Shown: positions 25,686 to 36,031 of the stretch, piece by piece | Layout: every line of letters starts with the position of its first letter | How positions within the stretch are numbered: the stretch's first letter is position 1 | From: Pararhizobium capsulatum DSM 1112 | GTDB taxonomy: Bacteria > Pseudomonadota > Alphaproteobacteria > Rhizobiales > Rhizobiaceae | DNA length: 64,000 nt | Assembly (NCBI RefSeq): GCF_030814475.1 | Contig: NZ_JAUSVF010000001.1 | Location: 3,540,001-3,604,000 of the forward strand | Direction of reading: 5' to 3' | The notes under the pieces: model-generated | Database searches by the model: none | Seen by the model: only the letters and a program-made list of their open reading frames with translations | Told to the model about the DNA's origin: nothing | Program-made: the position numbers and the translations under genes

Positions 25686-26681
25686 ATGACTGTCAGATTT
25701 GCTCTTCTCGGCGCAGGCCGCATTGGTAAGGTTCACGCCAAGGCTGTCAGCAACAACCCGAACGCTATTCTCGTCGCCGTCGCCGACGCGATGCCGGCCG
25801 CTGCAGAGGCTATCGCCAAGCAATACGGCTGCGAAGTCCGCACGATCGAGGCGATCGAGAAGGCCAGCGACATCGACGCCGTCGTCATCTGCACGCCGAC
25901 TGACACCCATGCCGACCTGATCGAGCGCTTCGCCCGCGCCAGCAAGGCGATCTTCTGCGAAAAGCCGGTCGATCTCGATGTCAATCGTGTACGTGAATGC
26001 CTTGATGTCGTCGAGGAAACCAAGGGCAAGCTGATGGTTGGTTTCAACCGCCGCTTCGATCCGCATTTCATGGCCGTGCGCAAGGCGATCGATGACGGCG
26101 CCATCGGCACCGTCGAAATGGTGACGATCACCTCGCGCGATCCCGGCGCACCACCGGTAGACTACATCAAGCGCTCTGGTGGCATTTTCCGCGACATGAC
26201 TATCCACGATTTTGACATGGCCCGCTTCCTGCTCGGCGAAGAGCCGGTCGCCGTTACCGCCCATGCCGCCGTTCTGGTCGATCCGGAAATCGGCAAGGCC
26301 GGCGACTTCGATAGCGTCTCGGTCATCCTCGAAACGGCAAGCGGCAAGCAGGCCGTCATCTCCAACTCGCGCCGCGCCACCTATGGCTATGACCAACGCA
26401 TCGAGGTCCACGGCTCGAAGGGTATGGTCGCGGCCGAAAACCAGCGCGCCGTCTCGATCGAGATCGCCAACGGCCAGGGCTATACACGCCCACCGCTGCA
26501 CGATTTTTTCATGACCCGCTATACCGAAGCCTATGCCAACGAGATCGCCAGCTTCATCGCCGCGATCGAAAAGGGCGCGACCATCACGCCGTCCGGCAAA
26601 GACGGGCTTGCAGCGCTTGAGCTTGCCGATACGGCCATGCGCTCCGTTGCGGAAAAGCGCCAGGTACGTATCGAGGTTTAA
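25686..26681 (+). CDS. iolG: Inositol 2-dehydrogenase (Gfo/Idh/MocA family)
   Basis: This 331-residue NAD-dependent dehydrogenase oxidises myo-inositol to scyllo-inosose, the first step of inositol breakdown. Visible features are the Rossmann motif LLGAGRIGKVHAKA at residues 6-19, the EKPVDLDVNRV catalytic Lys segment, and the substrate site SGGIFRDMTIHDFDMARFLLGE with Asp and His. An IolR-type GGAA-N6-TTCC operator upstream supports the assignment over other Gfo/Idh/MocA enzymes. The ATG at 25686 is preferred to one five codons earlier. It is a single gene, with the rest of the iol pathway elsewhere. Confidence 0.9.
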   Translation: MTVRFALLGAGRIGKVHAKAVSNNPNAILVAVADAMPAAAEAIAKQYGCEVRTIEAIEKASDIDAVVICTPTDTHADLIERFARASKAIFCEKPVDLDVNRVRECLDVVEETKGKLMVGFNRRFDPHFMAVRKAIDDGAIGTVEMVTITSRDPGAPPVDYIKRSGGIFRDMTIHDFDMARFLLGEEPVAVTAHAAVLVDPEIGKAGDFDSVSVILETASGKQAVISNSRRATYGYDQRIEVHGSKGMVAAENQRAVSIEIANGQGYTRPPLHDFFMTRYTEAYANEIASFIAAIEKGATITPSGKDGLAALELADTAMRSVAEKRQVRIEV

Positions 26682-26711
26682 AGCCTGATGCGGCCTATCG
26701 GAAGATACCGT

Positions 26712-26743
26712 AAGGGTCGGCCTCCGCCGGCCCTTTTCTTTTT
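26712..26743 (+). terminator. Rho-independent terminator of iolG
   Basis: A 10-bp stem with one G-T pair (AAGGGTCGGC at 26712-26721 with GCCGGCCCTT at 26726-26735) is followed by TTCTTTTT. It lies between convergent iolG and the ROK regulator gene. Confidence 0.85.
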
Positions 26744-26744
26744 C

Positions 26745-27962
26745 TCAGGTCGAAAGCTTCGCCGAGATGATGTCCTGATCTGCATCCGTCAGAGCCCGGT
26801 CGAGATGCCCCTCGAAAACCAGCCGCTGCTCATCGAAATTCACTGATATCTCCGGCATGCCCTGCAGCCGGACCTCATGCGATTGCGACAAGCCTTCCTC
26901 GATGCCGCGCTGCAGGAGATCGAAATAGCGGGTTCCCGGTCCGGTGATGTGGATCGGCATGCGCTCGTGAAAACTCATCAGCCGCGACAGACCGTTGCCC
27001 AGCGCCACGCCGGCCTGCCGGAAGGCATATTCGGCCATGCGGTTTCCTTGCCGGGCGCTCGTCGCGATCTTGTCCATTTCGACAAGCGGCACGAACTTCG
27101 CCGGGATTGTATCGGGTGGAACCTGGAAGGCGGAACGCAGAATTCCGTAAAATCCGGCCGAAGCCTCGATGCAGCCATAGGAGCCGCAGCGACAAAGGCC
27201 GCCTCCCGCGTTGTGCAGCATGTGACCGAAGTTCGGAGCAGTCGCTTCCAGCTCGCCCTGACTATTCTTGCGCGCGATGCCGAGCCCGACGCTGTGGCCG
27301 AGTGACAGAGCCGCCAGCGCCTGAAACTTGCTGTCCGGCCCCTTGTCCGCCTTCAGGGCGAGCGCCTGGGCAACGAGCAACGTCTCGTTGTTCAGCGATA
27401 TCTTCGCCCGCCAGTCCTGCCGCAAAAGCGCGCCAAAATCGAGCTGGCGGCTTCCGAAAAGGGGCGACCAGAGCAGCGTCGGGCTTGCAGCGTTAACCGT
27501 GCCCTTGCTGCTGATCGAGATCGCCAGCACCGCATCCTTATTAAGCTGAGAACGTGCCGCCAGCCGCGAAAGCGCATCAGTCACTTCGGCCGGAAAAGCA
27601 TCGGCGCCACCCGGACCGTGATTGCGCGCGTCCTCGAAGCGATCGATCAGCCGTCCGCTGTAATCGACCAGTGAATATTGAACCGTATCGGAGGAAATGC
27701 GCACGGCAATCAGGTAGCCACAGTCGCGCCGCTGCGAAAACAAAACACGCGGGCGCCCGCGCCCGCCATAGGCCCGCTGCTCGCTCTTTTCGAGAACCCC
27801 TGCCCGCTCCAGCTCGGCGGTGATAGCCGACACGGTTCCAGAGGCAAGCCCGGTGCGCGTCGCAAGCTCGGTATGGGAAGCGGCCCCACCTCGGCGAAGC
27901 GCCGAAAGAACAACGGCGCTGTTTTGCTGACGCACCAGTTCGGTGCTGGATTTCGTCAGCAT
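26745..27962 (-). CDS. ROK-family transcriptional regulator (NagC/XylR type), likely regulator of xylFHG
   Basis: This 405-residue protein has an N-terminal winged helix-turn-helix (HTELATRTGLASGTVSAITAELERAGVL, residues 30-57). A ROK sugar-kinase-like domain follows, including the zinc-binding CXCGXXGC-type motif (GGGLCRCGSYGCIE). Such regulators bind a sugar and release their operator. It is divergent from xylF, and a 21-bp palindrome lies between the two genes. It is therefore the probable xylose-responsive repressor of the transporter operon; the inducer is inferred. Confidence 0.88.
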   Translation of the reverse strand: MLTKSSTELVRQQNSAVVLSALRRGGAASHTELATRTGLASGTVSAITAELERAGVLEKSEQRAYGGRGRPRVLFSQRRDCGYLIAVRISSDTVQYSLVDYSGRLIDRFEDARNHGPGGADAFPAEVTDALSRLAARSQLNKDAVLAISISSKGTVNAASPTLLWSPLFGSRQLDFGALLRQDWRAKISLNNETLLVAQALALKADKGPDSKFQALAALSLGHSVGLGIARKNSQGELEATAPNFGHMLHNAGGGLCRCGSYGCIEASAGFYGILRSAFQVPPDTIPAKFVPLVEMDKIATSARQGNRMAEYAFRQAGVALGNGLSRLMSFHERMPIHITGPGTRYFDLLQRGIEEGLSQSHEVRLQGMPEISVNFDEQRLVFEGHLDRALTDADQDIISAKLST

Positions 27963-28049
27963 TTCAGATCCTTATCCCCAATCTCCTGATGAAACACATG
28001 CCCTCCCAAGCATCTGTCTGCAAGCGTGTCCAGCATTTGGAATGCCTTG

Positions 28050-28099
28050 TTGACAGCTTCTGAAAACTCTGACATTTATTTTCTCGACTGTCGAGAAAA
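28050..28099 (+). promoter_or_regulatory. xylF promoter with palindromic ROK operator
   Basis: TTGACA (28050-28055) is followed after 18 nt by ATTTAT (28074-28079). Directly overlapping the -10 and start site is a perfect palindrome, TTTTCTCGAC-T-GTCGAGAAAA (28079-28099). It lies 93 nt before xylF and 117 nt before the divergent ROK gene, an ideal position for repression. Confidence 0.75.
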
Positions 28100-28191
28100 A
28101 ACTCTTTCGGGTTTGCGACAGCACGTTGCGCTGACCGGGGGCCGGGCGGGAGGTTCGCTCGGACGGTTGGCATGTCACTTGGGAGGACTTA

Positions 28192-29229
28192 ATGAAATCA
28201 GTTTTGAAGCTGATGGCAGGTGTTGCCATCATCACGTCCATGCACACGGCTGTCATGGCGAAGGACCTTATCGTTGGCGTATCCTGGTCGAACTTCCAGG
28301 AAGAGCGTTGGAAGACCGACGAAGCCGCCATCAAGGCAGCACTCGAAGCCTCCGGCGACAAGTACATTTCCGCTGACGCCCAGTCGTCCGCTGCCAAGCA
28401 GCTGACCGACGTCGAGTCGCTGATCTCGCAGGGCGCAAACGCCCTCATCGTTCTCGCTCAGGACTCGGACGCCATCGGCCCGGCCATCGAAAAGGCTGCT
28501 GCTGAAGGTATCCCGGTCGTCGGCTATGACCGCCTGATCGAAAACCCGGCTGCTTTCTATATCACCTTCGACAACAAGGAAGTTGGCCGCATGCAGGCCC
28601 GCGAAGTGTTCAAGGTGAAGCCGGAAGGCAACTACGTCTTCATCAAGGGATCGTCGTCCGACCCGAATGCTGACTTCCTCTTCGCAGGTCAGCAGGAAGT
28701 TCTGAAGGAAGCCATCGATAGCGGCAAGATCAAGAACGTCGGCGAAGCTTACACCGACGGCTGGAAGCCGGAAAATGCCCAGAAGAACATGGAACAGTTC
28801 CTGACGGCCAACGACAACAAGGTCGATGCCGTTGTTGCCTCGAACGACGGCACGGCCGGCGGCGCGGTTGCAGCACTCGACGCACAGGGCCTCGCGGGTT
28901 CGGTTCCGGTTTCGGGTCAGGACGCCGACAAGGCAGCCCTGAACCGCGTTGCTCTCGGCACGCAGACGGTTTCCGTCTGGAAGGATAGCCGCGAACTCGG
29001 CAAGCGCGCTGCTGAAATCGCAGCAACGCTCGCAAGCGGCAAGACCATGGATGACATCGAAGGTGTCACAACCTTCAACGGCGGCCCGAAGGGCGTCGAA
29101 ATGAAGTCCGTGTTCCTGGCTCCGCTGCCGATCACCAAGGACAACCTGAACGTCGTCATCGACGCGGGCTGGATCTCCAAGGAAGAAGCATGCGCCGGCG
29201 TCAAGGGTGACGTCGCAGCCTGCAAGTAA
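28192..29229 (+). CDS. xylF: D-xylose ABC transporter substrate-binding protein XylF
   Basis: This 345-residue periplasmic binding protein has a short signal peptide (residues 1-23, cleavage near VMAKD). The mature start [25 protein letters not shown] and the late [18 protein letters not shown] hinge match XylF proteins. The C-terminus has a Cys pair ([15 protein letters not shown]), a common rhizobial feature that may form a disulfide. GGGAGG lies 6 nt before the ATG. It is the first gene of xylFHG and is followed by a strong stem-loop that probably raises its level over the membrane components. Confidence 0.9.
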   Translation: MKSVLKLMAGVAIITSMHTAVMAKDLIVGVSWSNFQEERWKTDEAAIKAALEASGDKYISADAQSSAAKQLTDVESLISQGANALIVLAQDSDAIGPAIEKAAAEGIPVVGYDRLIENPAAFYITFDNKEVGRMQAREVFKVKPEGNYVFIKGSSSDPNADFLFAGQQEVLKEAIDSGKIKNVGEAYTDGWKPENAQKNMEQFLTANDNKVDAVVASNDGTAGGAVAALDAQGLAGSVPVSGQDADKAALNRVALGTQTVSVWKDSRELGKRAAEIAATLASGKTMDDIEGVTTFNGGPKGVEMKSVFLAPLPITKDNLNVVIDAGWISKEEACAGVKGDVAACK

Positions 29230-29263
29230 CAAACGGCATCCGCCATTTGACGGTTTGACCAAA

Positions 29264-29298
29264 AAGAACGCCGCAGCGGCCTCCGTTGCGGCGTTCTT
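29264..29298 (+). terminator. Stem-loop between xylF and xylH
   Basis: A perfect 12-bp stem (AAGAACGCCGCA at 29264-29275 with its complement at 29287-29298) has an 11-nt loop and no real T-run. It probably protects the xylF mRNA 3' end or attenuates read-through into xylHG. Confidence 0.75.
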
Positions 29299-29392
29299 CA
29301 CGAGGTTAGGCCACGCATGCGGACAGTGATATTATCGACGTGACCGCGAAAGCGGTACAAAAGCAAGAACGAGTGGGGGGAATGGCAGGGCC

Positions 29393-30706
29393 ATGGCCGA
29401 CACGATACAAACCACACAACTCAATCGCGCCCGTAGCGCCACCGAACATCCGGTGAAGCGCTTTTTCCGCGCCACCGAGATCGATACCCGCCTGCTGGGA
29501 ATGGTCGGCGCGCTGCTGATCATCTGGATCGGCTTCCAGGTCTTGACCGGCGGCCTGTTCCTGACGCCCCGTAACCTCTGGAACCTGACGGTTCAGACCT
29601 CGTCCGTCGCCATCATGGCGACCGGCATGGTGCTCGTCATCGTCACCCGCAACATCGATCTGTCCGTCGGCTCCGTGCTTGGCTTCTGCGGCATGATTAT
29701 GGGGGTCCTTCAGGCGCAGATCCTGCCGCAATATCTCGGCATGGACTCAAGCCTCACCTGGATCGTCACGCTCGCCTGCGGCATCCTGATCGGCGCGGCC
29801 ATCGGCGCGCTTCATGGATCGATCATCGCCTTCCTCAACGTGCCATCCTTCATCGTGACGCTCGGCGGCCTGCTCGTCTGGCGCGGTGCGACATGGTTTG
29901 TGACCTCCGGCCAGACGGTCGCCCCGATGAACCCGACCTTCCGTCTGATGGGCGGCGGCACCGAAGGCTCGATCGGCGCGACGGTCAGCTGGATCGTCGG
30001 CATCATCGCCTGCCTCGCCATCGTTGGCGCGATCATAAACTCCCGCAAGCAGCGCAAGCGCTTTGGTTTTCCGCGCCGCCCGATCTGGGCCGAATATTTC
30101 CTCTCCATCCTCAGCTGCGCACTGGTGCTTTTGGCTGTGTGGGTCGCCACGATCTACTATTGGCCGGTCAACATCGCCCGCAAATACGCCGAAGCGAATG
30201 CCATCGCCTGGCCTGAAGGCGGGCTGCAGATTTCCCACGGCATCGCCATTCCGGTGCTGATGGCGATTGCGGTCGGCATCGTCATGACGTTCGTCTCGAC
30301 CCGCCTGCGCTTCGGCCGCTACGTCTTCGCGCTCGGCGGTAACCCGGAAGCGGCTGAACTCGCCGGTATCAAGACCCGCTGGGTCACCATCCGCATCTTC
30401 ATGCTGATGGGCATCCTCTGCGCCGTCGCCGCTGCTATCTCCACTGCCCGCCTCAATGCAGCCACCAATGCCCAGGGTGAACTCGACGAACTCTATACCA
30501 TCGCGGCAGCCGTCATCGGCGGCACCTCGCTTGCCGGCGGTGTGGGCACCATCGCTGGTGCCATGATCGGTGCGCTCGTCATGCAGTCGCTGCAATCAGG
30601 CATGGTGCTTCTCGGTATCGACAGTCCGCTGCAGCGCATCGTCGTCGGCATCGTGCTGGTGCTCGCCGTCTGGGCCGACACCGTCTACCGCACGCGCGCC
30701 AAGTAA
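29393..30706 (+). CDS. xylH: Xylose ABC transporter permease XylH
   Basis: This 437-residue CUT2-family permease has about ten membrane segments. Typical stretches are [23 protein letters not shown] and the cytoplasmic coupling loop [19 protein letters not shown]. The long loop around residues 215-240 is basic, as in XylH proteins. With XylF and XylG it imports D-xylose (assignment by operon and similarity). It is 11 nt upstream of xylG. Confidence 0.9.
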   Translation: MADTIQTTQLNRARSATEHPVKRFFRATEIDTRLLGMVGALLIIWIGFQVLTGGLFLTPRNLWNLTVQTSSVAIMATGMVLVIVTRNIDLSVGSVLGFCGMIMGVLQAQILPQYLGMDSSLTWIVTLACGILIGAAIGALHGSIIAFLNVPSFIVTLGGLLVWRGATWFVTSGQTVAPMNPTFRLMGGGTEGSIGATVSWIVGIIACLAIVGAIINSRKQRKRFGFPRRPIWAEYFLSILSCALVLLAVWVATIYYWPVNIARKYAEANAIAWPEGGLQISHGIAIPVLMAIAVGIVMTFVSTRLRFGRYVFALGGNPEAAELAGIKTRWVTIRIFMLMGILCAVAAAISTARLNAATNAQGELDELYTIAAAVIGGTSLAGGVGTIAGAMIGALVMQSLQSGMVLLGIDSPLQRIVVGIVLVLAVWADTVYRTRAK

Positions 30707-30717
30707 GGAGTACGAAT

Positions 30718-31503
<786 letters not shown>

Positions 31504-31527
31504 AGCCCTTAGCCCCGCCCGAACATC

Positions 31528-31566
31528 AAAAGCGCCGCGCTCCAGAAGGACGCGGCGCTTTTATAT
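31528..31566 (+). terminator. Rho-independent terminator of xylFHG
   Basis: A perfect 12-bp stem (AAAAGCGCCGCG at 31528-31539 with its complement at 31551-31562) is followed by a T-rich tract. Confidence 0.9.
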
Positions 31567-31629
31567 TTTGCAGCCAAGATCAAATCCGGTTTAGCGATCT
31601 TCACATCCGCCGCTGAAACCTATGGCGAA

Positions 31630-32037
31630 TTACTTGAGACCCTTGGCTGCATTCTGATGCCATTCCCGGTCGATGCTTCCCTCTTCAGCCTTATGGAAAA
31701 ACTGGGAGCACACCAGCCAACCCTTCAGTGGTCGCAGTAGCGCCACGCACGCAAGAAGTGTCAACGGCAAAGTAGTCAGCACGTGCACCCACAGCGCCGG
31801 TTCATAAGCAAGCTGAAGCCAGAGCGCGAACAACAGCGCCGGCACCGCGACGATCGTCATCGCAAAGAACGCCGGCCCATCCGCCGGATCGGCGAAGGAA
31901 TAATCGAGCCCGCAGATTTCACACCGCGGCGCAAGCTTCAGCACCCCCTCGAACAGATGACCCGTCTGGCAGCGGGGACATAAGCCCCTGATCCCCGTCA
32001 GGGCCGGGTTGGTGGTCGGGCTATAGCTCTCTTCCAT
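31630..32037 (-). CDS. DUF983 family membrane protein
   Basis: This 135-residue protein has a zinc-ribbon-like N-terminus with two CXXC pairs (GLCPRCQTG and PRCEICGLDYSFAD) and two hydrophobic helices at about residues 55-100. This is the standard architecture of DUF983, a family frequent in alphaproteobacteria and sometimes encoded near cytochrome oxidase genes, though not here. The ATG at 32037 follows an AGGAGG site. The function is unknown. Confidence 0.87.
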   Translation of the reverse strand: MEESYSPTTNPALTGIRGLCPRCQTGHLFEGVLKLAPRCEICGLDYSFADPADGPAFFAMTIVAVPALLFALWLQLAYEPALWVHVLTTLPLTLLACVALLRPLKGWLVCSQFFHKAEEGSIDREWHQNAAKGLK

Positions 32038-32528
32038 GTTTGCCTCCTGGGGCATCCGTATCTTCAAGCCTGGGAAATGAGAGGTTGCTGTGCGCAATAC
32101 CATTGGCCGGATTGTCGCAGGAGACCTGCAATCGACCAAAGACGGAGAAAAAGGAAAATTTCTGCAGTCATATCAATCTGATAACGAACATATATCTTGC
32201 CCGCGACGGAACAGCGCACTATCTGGACTCTTCGCTTTGAAAGCGAACCACCCGCCCAGGCGGATGAATAAGAAGGCGATGTCAGGCCCCTTAGTTCCCG
32301 CCGGCCAGCGCTATAGCATCGGCACCCGCGGGAAGACGCAGTCGATCCGAGACATCGTTGCCGCCTGCCATATCGCCTCCCCCACGCCGGTTTCTTTCGT
32401 CACCAGCGCCGACGTTACGGAGGCCTCGGGCTGCGATTTTGTCATGTGTGAGAGCAAAACCGTACCGCAAAGCGGACCGTTTACTGATTTCACAAAGTAC
32501 AATAGGCTGACAATATGAGGGGAACGCA
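32038..32528. other. 491-nt intergenic region without a supported gene
   Basis: Open frames on both strands are short, lack ribosome-binding sites at plausible starts and have no recognisable family. It must contain the divergent promoters of the DUF983 and flavin monooxygenase genes. A decayed gene cannot be excluded. Confidence 0.5.
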
Positions 32529-33773
32529 ATGGCGAGCGGAACGGACATTCTTGATGCCGTCGTCATCGGCGCCGGTTGGGCCGGGCTGGGCGTCAGTCAC
32601 GCGCTGACGCAACGCGGCTTGCGCCATAAAGTGGTGGAGCGAGCCCGCATCGGCGAAACCTGGCGGACCCAGCGCTGGGACAGCTTTCGGATAAACACAC
32701 CCAACAGCCAAACTGTCATGCCCGGGGATAGCTATTTCGGCCCCGATCCCGACGGCGCCATGACGAGCGACGAGTTTGTTGCGCTCCTGGAGGACTACGC
32801 CGACCGACATGACCTCCCCGTTGAAACCGGCGCCCCGGTGACGGACCTTGTCGCGAGTGATGGCCTGTACCGGGTGACCCTGCCGCGCGGCCCCCTGTGG
32901 GCGAGAAATGTGGTGATCGCCAGCAGCAACCAGAATTGCCCGGCGCGCCCGCCTTTCTCCGCTTTATTGCCGGCCAATATCCAACAGATCGATGCATCGG
33001 CCTATCGCAACGCATCTGCTCTCGACAGTGGAGCCGTGCTGGTCGTCGGTAGTGCCCAGTCGGGCGGCCAAATCGCCGAGGACCTGGTCCAGGCAGGGCG
33101 AACGGTGTTTCTTTCAACAGGGCAGGTCGGCCGACTGCCCCGAATGTATCGGGGTACGCACATCAGCGTCTGGATGGTTCTGACCGGACTGATCGATGTG
33201 ACACGCAGGGAAATGCTTCAACAGGGGCCGATCCCTGGAAGGGCGCTGACAGGCGCGCTTCACACGATCAGCCTGCAGTCCCTCAGCGCGCAAGGCGTTG
33301 TCCTACTCGGCCGGCTCACCGGCATCGACGACGGTCACCTATCATTCAGCGAGGATGCGGAAGCCCATGTTCGCCATGCGGACGAGGGTTCCGCAAGACT
33401 TCGAAGCCAGATCGACGCATATATCGCGCGCAACGGCATCGATGCCCCGGAGGCTGAGCCGGACCCGGCGGAGGTAGTGCCGGCGGTTCTGCCAAATCCA
33501 CCCGTCCTATCCCTTGATCTCGCTGCGCAGGGAATCACGACGGTAATCTGGTGCACGGGATTCAAGGGGGATTTCGAGTGGGCGCGCGTTCCCGATGTGC
33601 TCGATGCACAAGGCCAGCCCTCACATGAGGGCGGCTTCGCGAGTGTCCCCGGCGTGTATTTCGCCGGTCTGCCTTTCGCGATCTCGCGACGGTCGGGCAC
33701 CATATTGGCAATCGCGGAGGAAGCAGCCCTTTTGGTCGAAGACATCCAGCGTCGGCTGGACACCAGCCTCTGA
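32529..33773 (+). CDS. Flavin-containing monooxygenase-like NAD(P)/FAD oxidoreductase
   Basis: This 414-residue flavoprotein has an FAD-binding VVIGAGWAGLGVSHAL motif (residues 11-26), the ETWRTQRWDSFRINTPNSQT block typical of the FMO/CzcO group (COG2072), and a second Rossmann motif VLVVGSAQSGGQIAEDL for NAD(P)H. The family oxygenates nitrogen, sulfur or ketone substrates. It stands alone, with no partner gene to suggest a substrate. GGGGAACG precedes the ATG. Confidence 0.85.
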   Translation: MASGTDILDAVVIGAGWAGLGVSHALTQRGLRHKVVERARIGETWRTQRWDSFRINTPNSQTVMPGDSYFGPDPDGAMTSDEFVALLEDYADRHDLPVETGAPVTDLVASDGLYRVTLPRGPLWARNVVIASSNQNCPARPPFSALLPANIQQIDASAYRNASALDSGAVLVVGSAQSGGQIAEDLVQAGRTVFLSTGQVGRLPRMYRGTHISVWMVLTGLIDVTRREMLQQGPIPGRALTGALHTISLQSLSAQGVVLLGRLTGIDDGHLSFSEDAEAHVRHADEGSARLRSQIDAYIARNGIDAPEAEPDPAEVVPAVLPNPPVLSLDLAAQGITTVIWCTGFKGDFEWARVPDVLDAQGQPSHEGGFASVPGVYFAGLPFAISRRSGTILAIAEEAALLVEDIQRRLDTSL

Positions 33774-34151
33774 TGTTCCGGTTCAATGATGGCGGCCTTA
33801 AGCGAATACCATCCGACCGGCGGCTTCCTCCTCTCGCGAAATTCAAGCCGTTCAGATGAATGGCTGCTGAGGGTCAGTCGCGGGACTCTACGCCCAGTTT
33901 TGTCCCGAAATGGCGGAAAATGGGTGGCGCTCCGGACGAGATGAAACCGGGAACTGTTATGTGATTGTTTCGGCTCCTGAGCCCCACGTGCCGAAGCTAG
34001 AGCATGTCGCGCAAAAGTGTGCAGCGGTTTTGCGGTAACGACATGCGCAAAAACAAAGAGCTAAAGCATGGGAGCGAATCTGAAAGGTCGCGACGCGCTT
34101 TAGCCCTGGCGTGAACGGCCGTCGAACTTCTCAGAGCGGGCGTCCTGCCCG
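33774..34151. other. 378-nt non-coding region holding a RIME-like element
   Basis: Apart from the repeat at 33997-34103, no gene or clear promoter is visible. It separates the convergent monooxygenase and acetyltransferase genes. Confidence 0.6.
33997..34103. repeat. RIME-like intergenic mosaic element (107 bp)
   Basis: The segment begins CTAGAGCATGTCGCGCAAAA and ends GACGCGCTTTAG. Its left half is a long imperfect palindrome: CATGTCG pairs with CGACATG and GCGCAAAA with TTTTGCGG-type sequence. This matches my recollection of the Rhizobium intergenic mosaic elements common in this family. A genome search would count copies. Confidence 0.75.
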
Positions 34152-34751
34152 TTACGTCCGCTTGTAGACGCACCACAAGGGCGTTGCATCGAGGCTGCCT
34201 TCTCCCCTGAGTTCGAACCCGTTATTGTAGTAGAATTGGAGGCTGACCGGATTGGAGGTCTCCAGATAGACGCCGTGTGATTTTGGATCTGCGTGAGCAC
34301 ACGCGCAAAAGGTGTCGAGCATAACCTTTCCTGCGCCCTTGCCCTGAACGGACGGGTGTACGCCGATCACGCCGAGATAATAGTGGTCCTCGCTCGGCTG
34401 ATGAGCCTCGCAGATTTTCTCGTAGGCCGCGAGGCGCCCGGTAAATCCGGGCATTTCGGCTTCGAACTGGCGCCATTCCCTGGCGAGCGCCGCTGGCCAG
34501 ACCGGACGTGACGTGTCGTACCCCATCACAGCGCCCAGCACACTGTCGGCTTGCTGCAGCACATATGCGGGCATCCCGAGCGCAATCCTGGCCCTGAGCA
34601 AAAGAGAGAAGAATTCCATCGCGCCAGCGCGGACGCCATTTGGGTTTTCGCGAAAGAGATACAACATCAAGGAGTCTTGGTCGAAAGCTTCGCCCACGGC
34701 GGAAACCGCTCCACCAATGTCCCCGGGCCGTGCACGTCTGACTTCGAACAT
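34152..34751 (-). CDS. GNAT-family N-acetyltransferase
   Basis: This 199-residue acetyltransferase begins MFEVRRARPGDIGGAVSAVGEAF and has the acetyl-CoA binding motif GVIGVHPSVQGKGAGKVML with the Q-x-x-G-x-G pattern around residue 135. The late YLETSNPVSLQFYYNNGFE segment is the usual beta6-alpha4 region. It would transfer acetyl from acetyl-CoA to an amine. It is a single gene whose substrate cannot be inferred. Confidence 0.88.
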   Translation of the reverse strand: MFEVRRARPGDIGGAVSAVGEAFDQDSLMLYLFRENPNGVRAGAMEFFSLLLRARIALGMPAYVLQQADSVLGAVMGYDTSRPVWPAALAREWRQFEAEMPGFTGRLAAYEKICEAHQPSEDHYYLGVIGVHPSVQGKGAGKVMLDTFCACAHADPKSHGVYLETSNPVSLQFYYNNGFELRGEGSLDATPLWCVYKRT

Positions 34752-34950
34752 AACAATGCAACGAGTGGTGAATTCGACGATACGGTACCACTAATCCGAA
34801 TATCCCGGCAACAGTTCGAATGTCTGAGACGTACGCCCAAGAGGACATCGATTATTGGAGCTTCGCTCCTGGCGTCAGAGAAGGCTGATTCCGTTCGCGA
34901 CCATATACCGCCGGCAGGGGACAAAGCGATTTGGAATATATACTGCAATT

Positions 34951-35027
34951 TGGTGCACCCGGCGCGATTCGAACGCGCGACCTTTGGAATCGGAATCCAA
35001 CACTCTATCCAGCTGAGCTACGGGTGC
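34951..35027 (-). tRNA. tRNA-Arg (anticodon CCG)
   Basis: Read on the minus strand, this 77-nt sequence folds as a complete tRNA. The acceptor stem GCACCCG pairs with CGGGTGC, the D arm is GCTCAGCTGGATAGAGT, and the anticodon stem TTGGA/TCCAA encloses TTCCGAT, giving anticodon CCG for codon CGG. The T arm contains GTTCGAATC. The 3' CCA is encoded (34953-34951). No integrase or duplicated 3' end indicating an inserted island is visible nearby. Confidence 0.97.
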
Positions 35028-35266
35028 ATCCGCGGCGTTTCCGCCGAAGCAGGCTGTGCCCGGTTCATAGCCCAGGATGAACGCCGCTTCAATGGCCAAT
35101 GCACCGGAGCAACAAGGAAAATCAGCGCAAACGGCTGGGATGGCGATTTGAGCGTCCGCAGTAACCTGGATAAGCCATAACGGCCTCCATTCCAGCCTTT
35201 TACCCTCATCTCGCGCTTGAATGCCACCCTGCCCCGTTGAGCCAATCGGAAAACCGTCGCCGCGGC

Positions 35267-36031
35267 TTAAATGACCGCGGCTTCCTTGCGCACGAAGCCC
35301 TTGCTCGCCACCATCAGGTTTTGCGTATAGGGCTCGGTGATGCGGCCCGCCACAAGATCCGGCGCAGTCAGGCGTTCGACGACCCGGCCGTTTTTCATCA
35401 CCGCCAGACGCTCGCACATATGGGTGACGACGCCGAGGTCGTGGCTGACCATGATGAAGGTGAGCTTGCGGTCGCGGCGGATCTGTTCGAGCAGGTTCAG
35501 CACCTCTGCCTGCACGGACGCATCGAGCGCCGAGGTCGGCTCGTCGAGCAGCAGGATCGAGGGCTCGACGATCAGGGCTCGGGCAATCGCGATGCGCTGA
35601 CGCTGGCCGCCGGACAACTGGTGGGCGTAGCGAAAGCGGAAGCTCGGGCCGAGACCAACCTCATCCAGCGCCCGGACAATGCGATTTTCCGCATCCGGAA
35701 CGCCGTGGATGGCGAGCGGTTCCTGCAACAGGCGGTCGATCGTCTGGCGTGGATGCAGGGAGCCGTAGGGGTCCTGGAAGACCATCTGGACCTGACGGTA
35801 GAACGCTTTGTCGCGTTTACGGCGCGGCAGCGACTTTCCGTCGATGCCGATCTGACCATCTGTGACCGGCGCAAGGCCGGCAATGGCGCGCAGGAGAGTC
35901 GATTTACCCGAGCCGGATTCGCCGACGAGGCCGTAGGATTCGCCCGGCTCGACGTTGATCGAAACCTCGTTCAGCGCCAGAAAATCCTCGTAGGTGACGG
36001 TGAGGTTTTCGACCGAGATCGCTGAGGTCAT
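35267..36031 (-). CDS. Peptide-type ABC transporter ATP-binding protein (DppF-like)
   Basis: This 254-residue ATPase of the dipeptide/oligopeptide importer family has Walker A GESGSGKST, the QMVFQDPYGSLHPRQT segment diagnostic of DppF/OppF, signature LSGGQRQRIAIARA and Walker B ILLLDEPTSALD. Its ATG at 36031 overlaps the stop of the upstream ATPase gene (ATGA). It is last in an operon of substrate-binding protein, two permeases and two ATPases. The usual C-terminal C-rich OppF extension is absent. Confidence 0.92.
   Translation of the reverse strand: MTSAISVENLTVTYEDFLALNEVSINVEPGESYGLVGESGSGKSTLLRAIAGLAPVTDGQIGIDGKSLPRRKRDKAFYRQVQMVFQDPYGSLHPRQTIDRLLQEPLAIHGVPDAENRIVRALDEVGLGPSFRFRYAHQLSGGQRQRIAIARALIVEPSILLLDEPTSALDASVQAEVLNLLEQIRRDRKLTFIMVSHDLGVVTHMCERLAVMKNGRVVERLTAPDLVAGRITEPYTQNLMVASKGFVRKEAAVI

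Noticed and set aside
32090..32518. Short open frames in the 491-nt gap before the monooxygenase gene
   Set aside because: They lack ribosome-binding sites, family resemblance and the expected codon pattern.
34951..35027. tRNA-Arg as an integration site of a genomic island
   Set aside because: No integrase, no repeated tRNA 3' end and no change in gene type are seen on either side.
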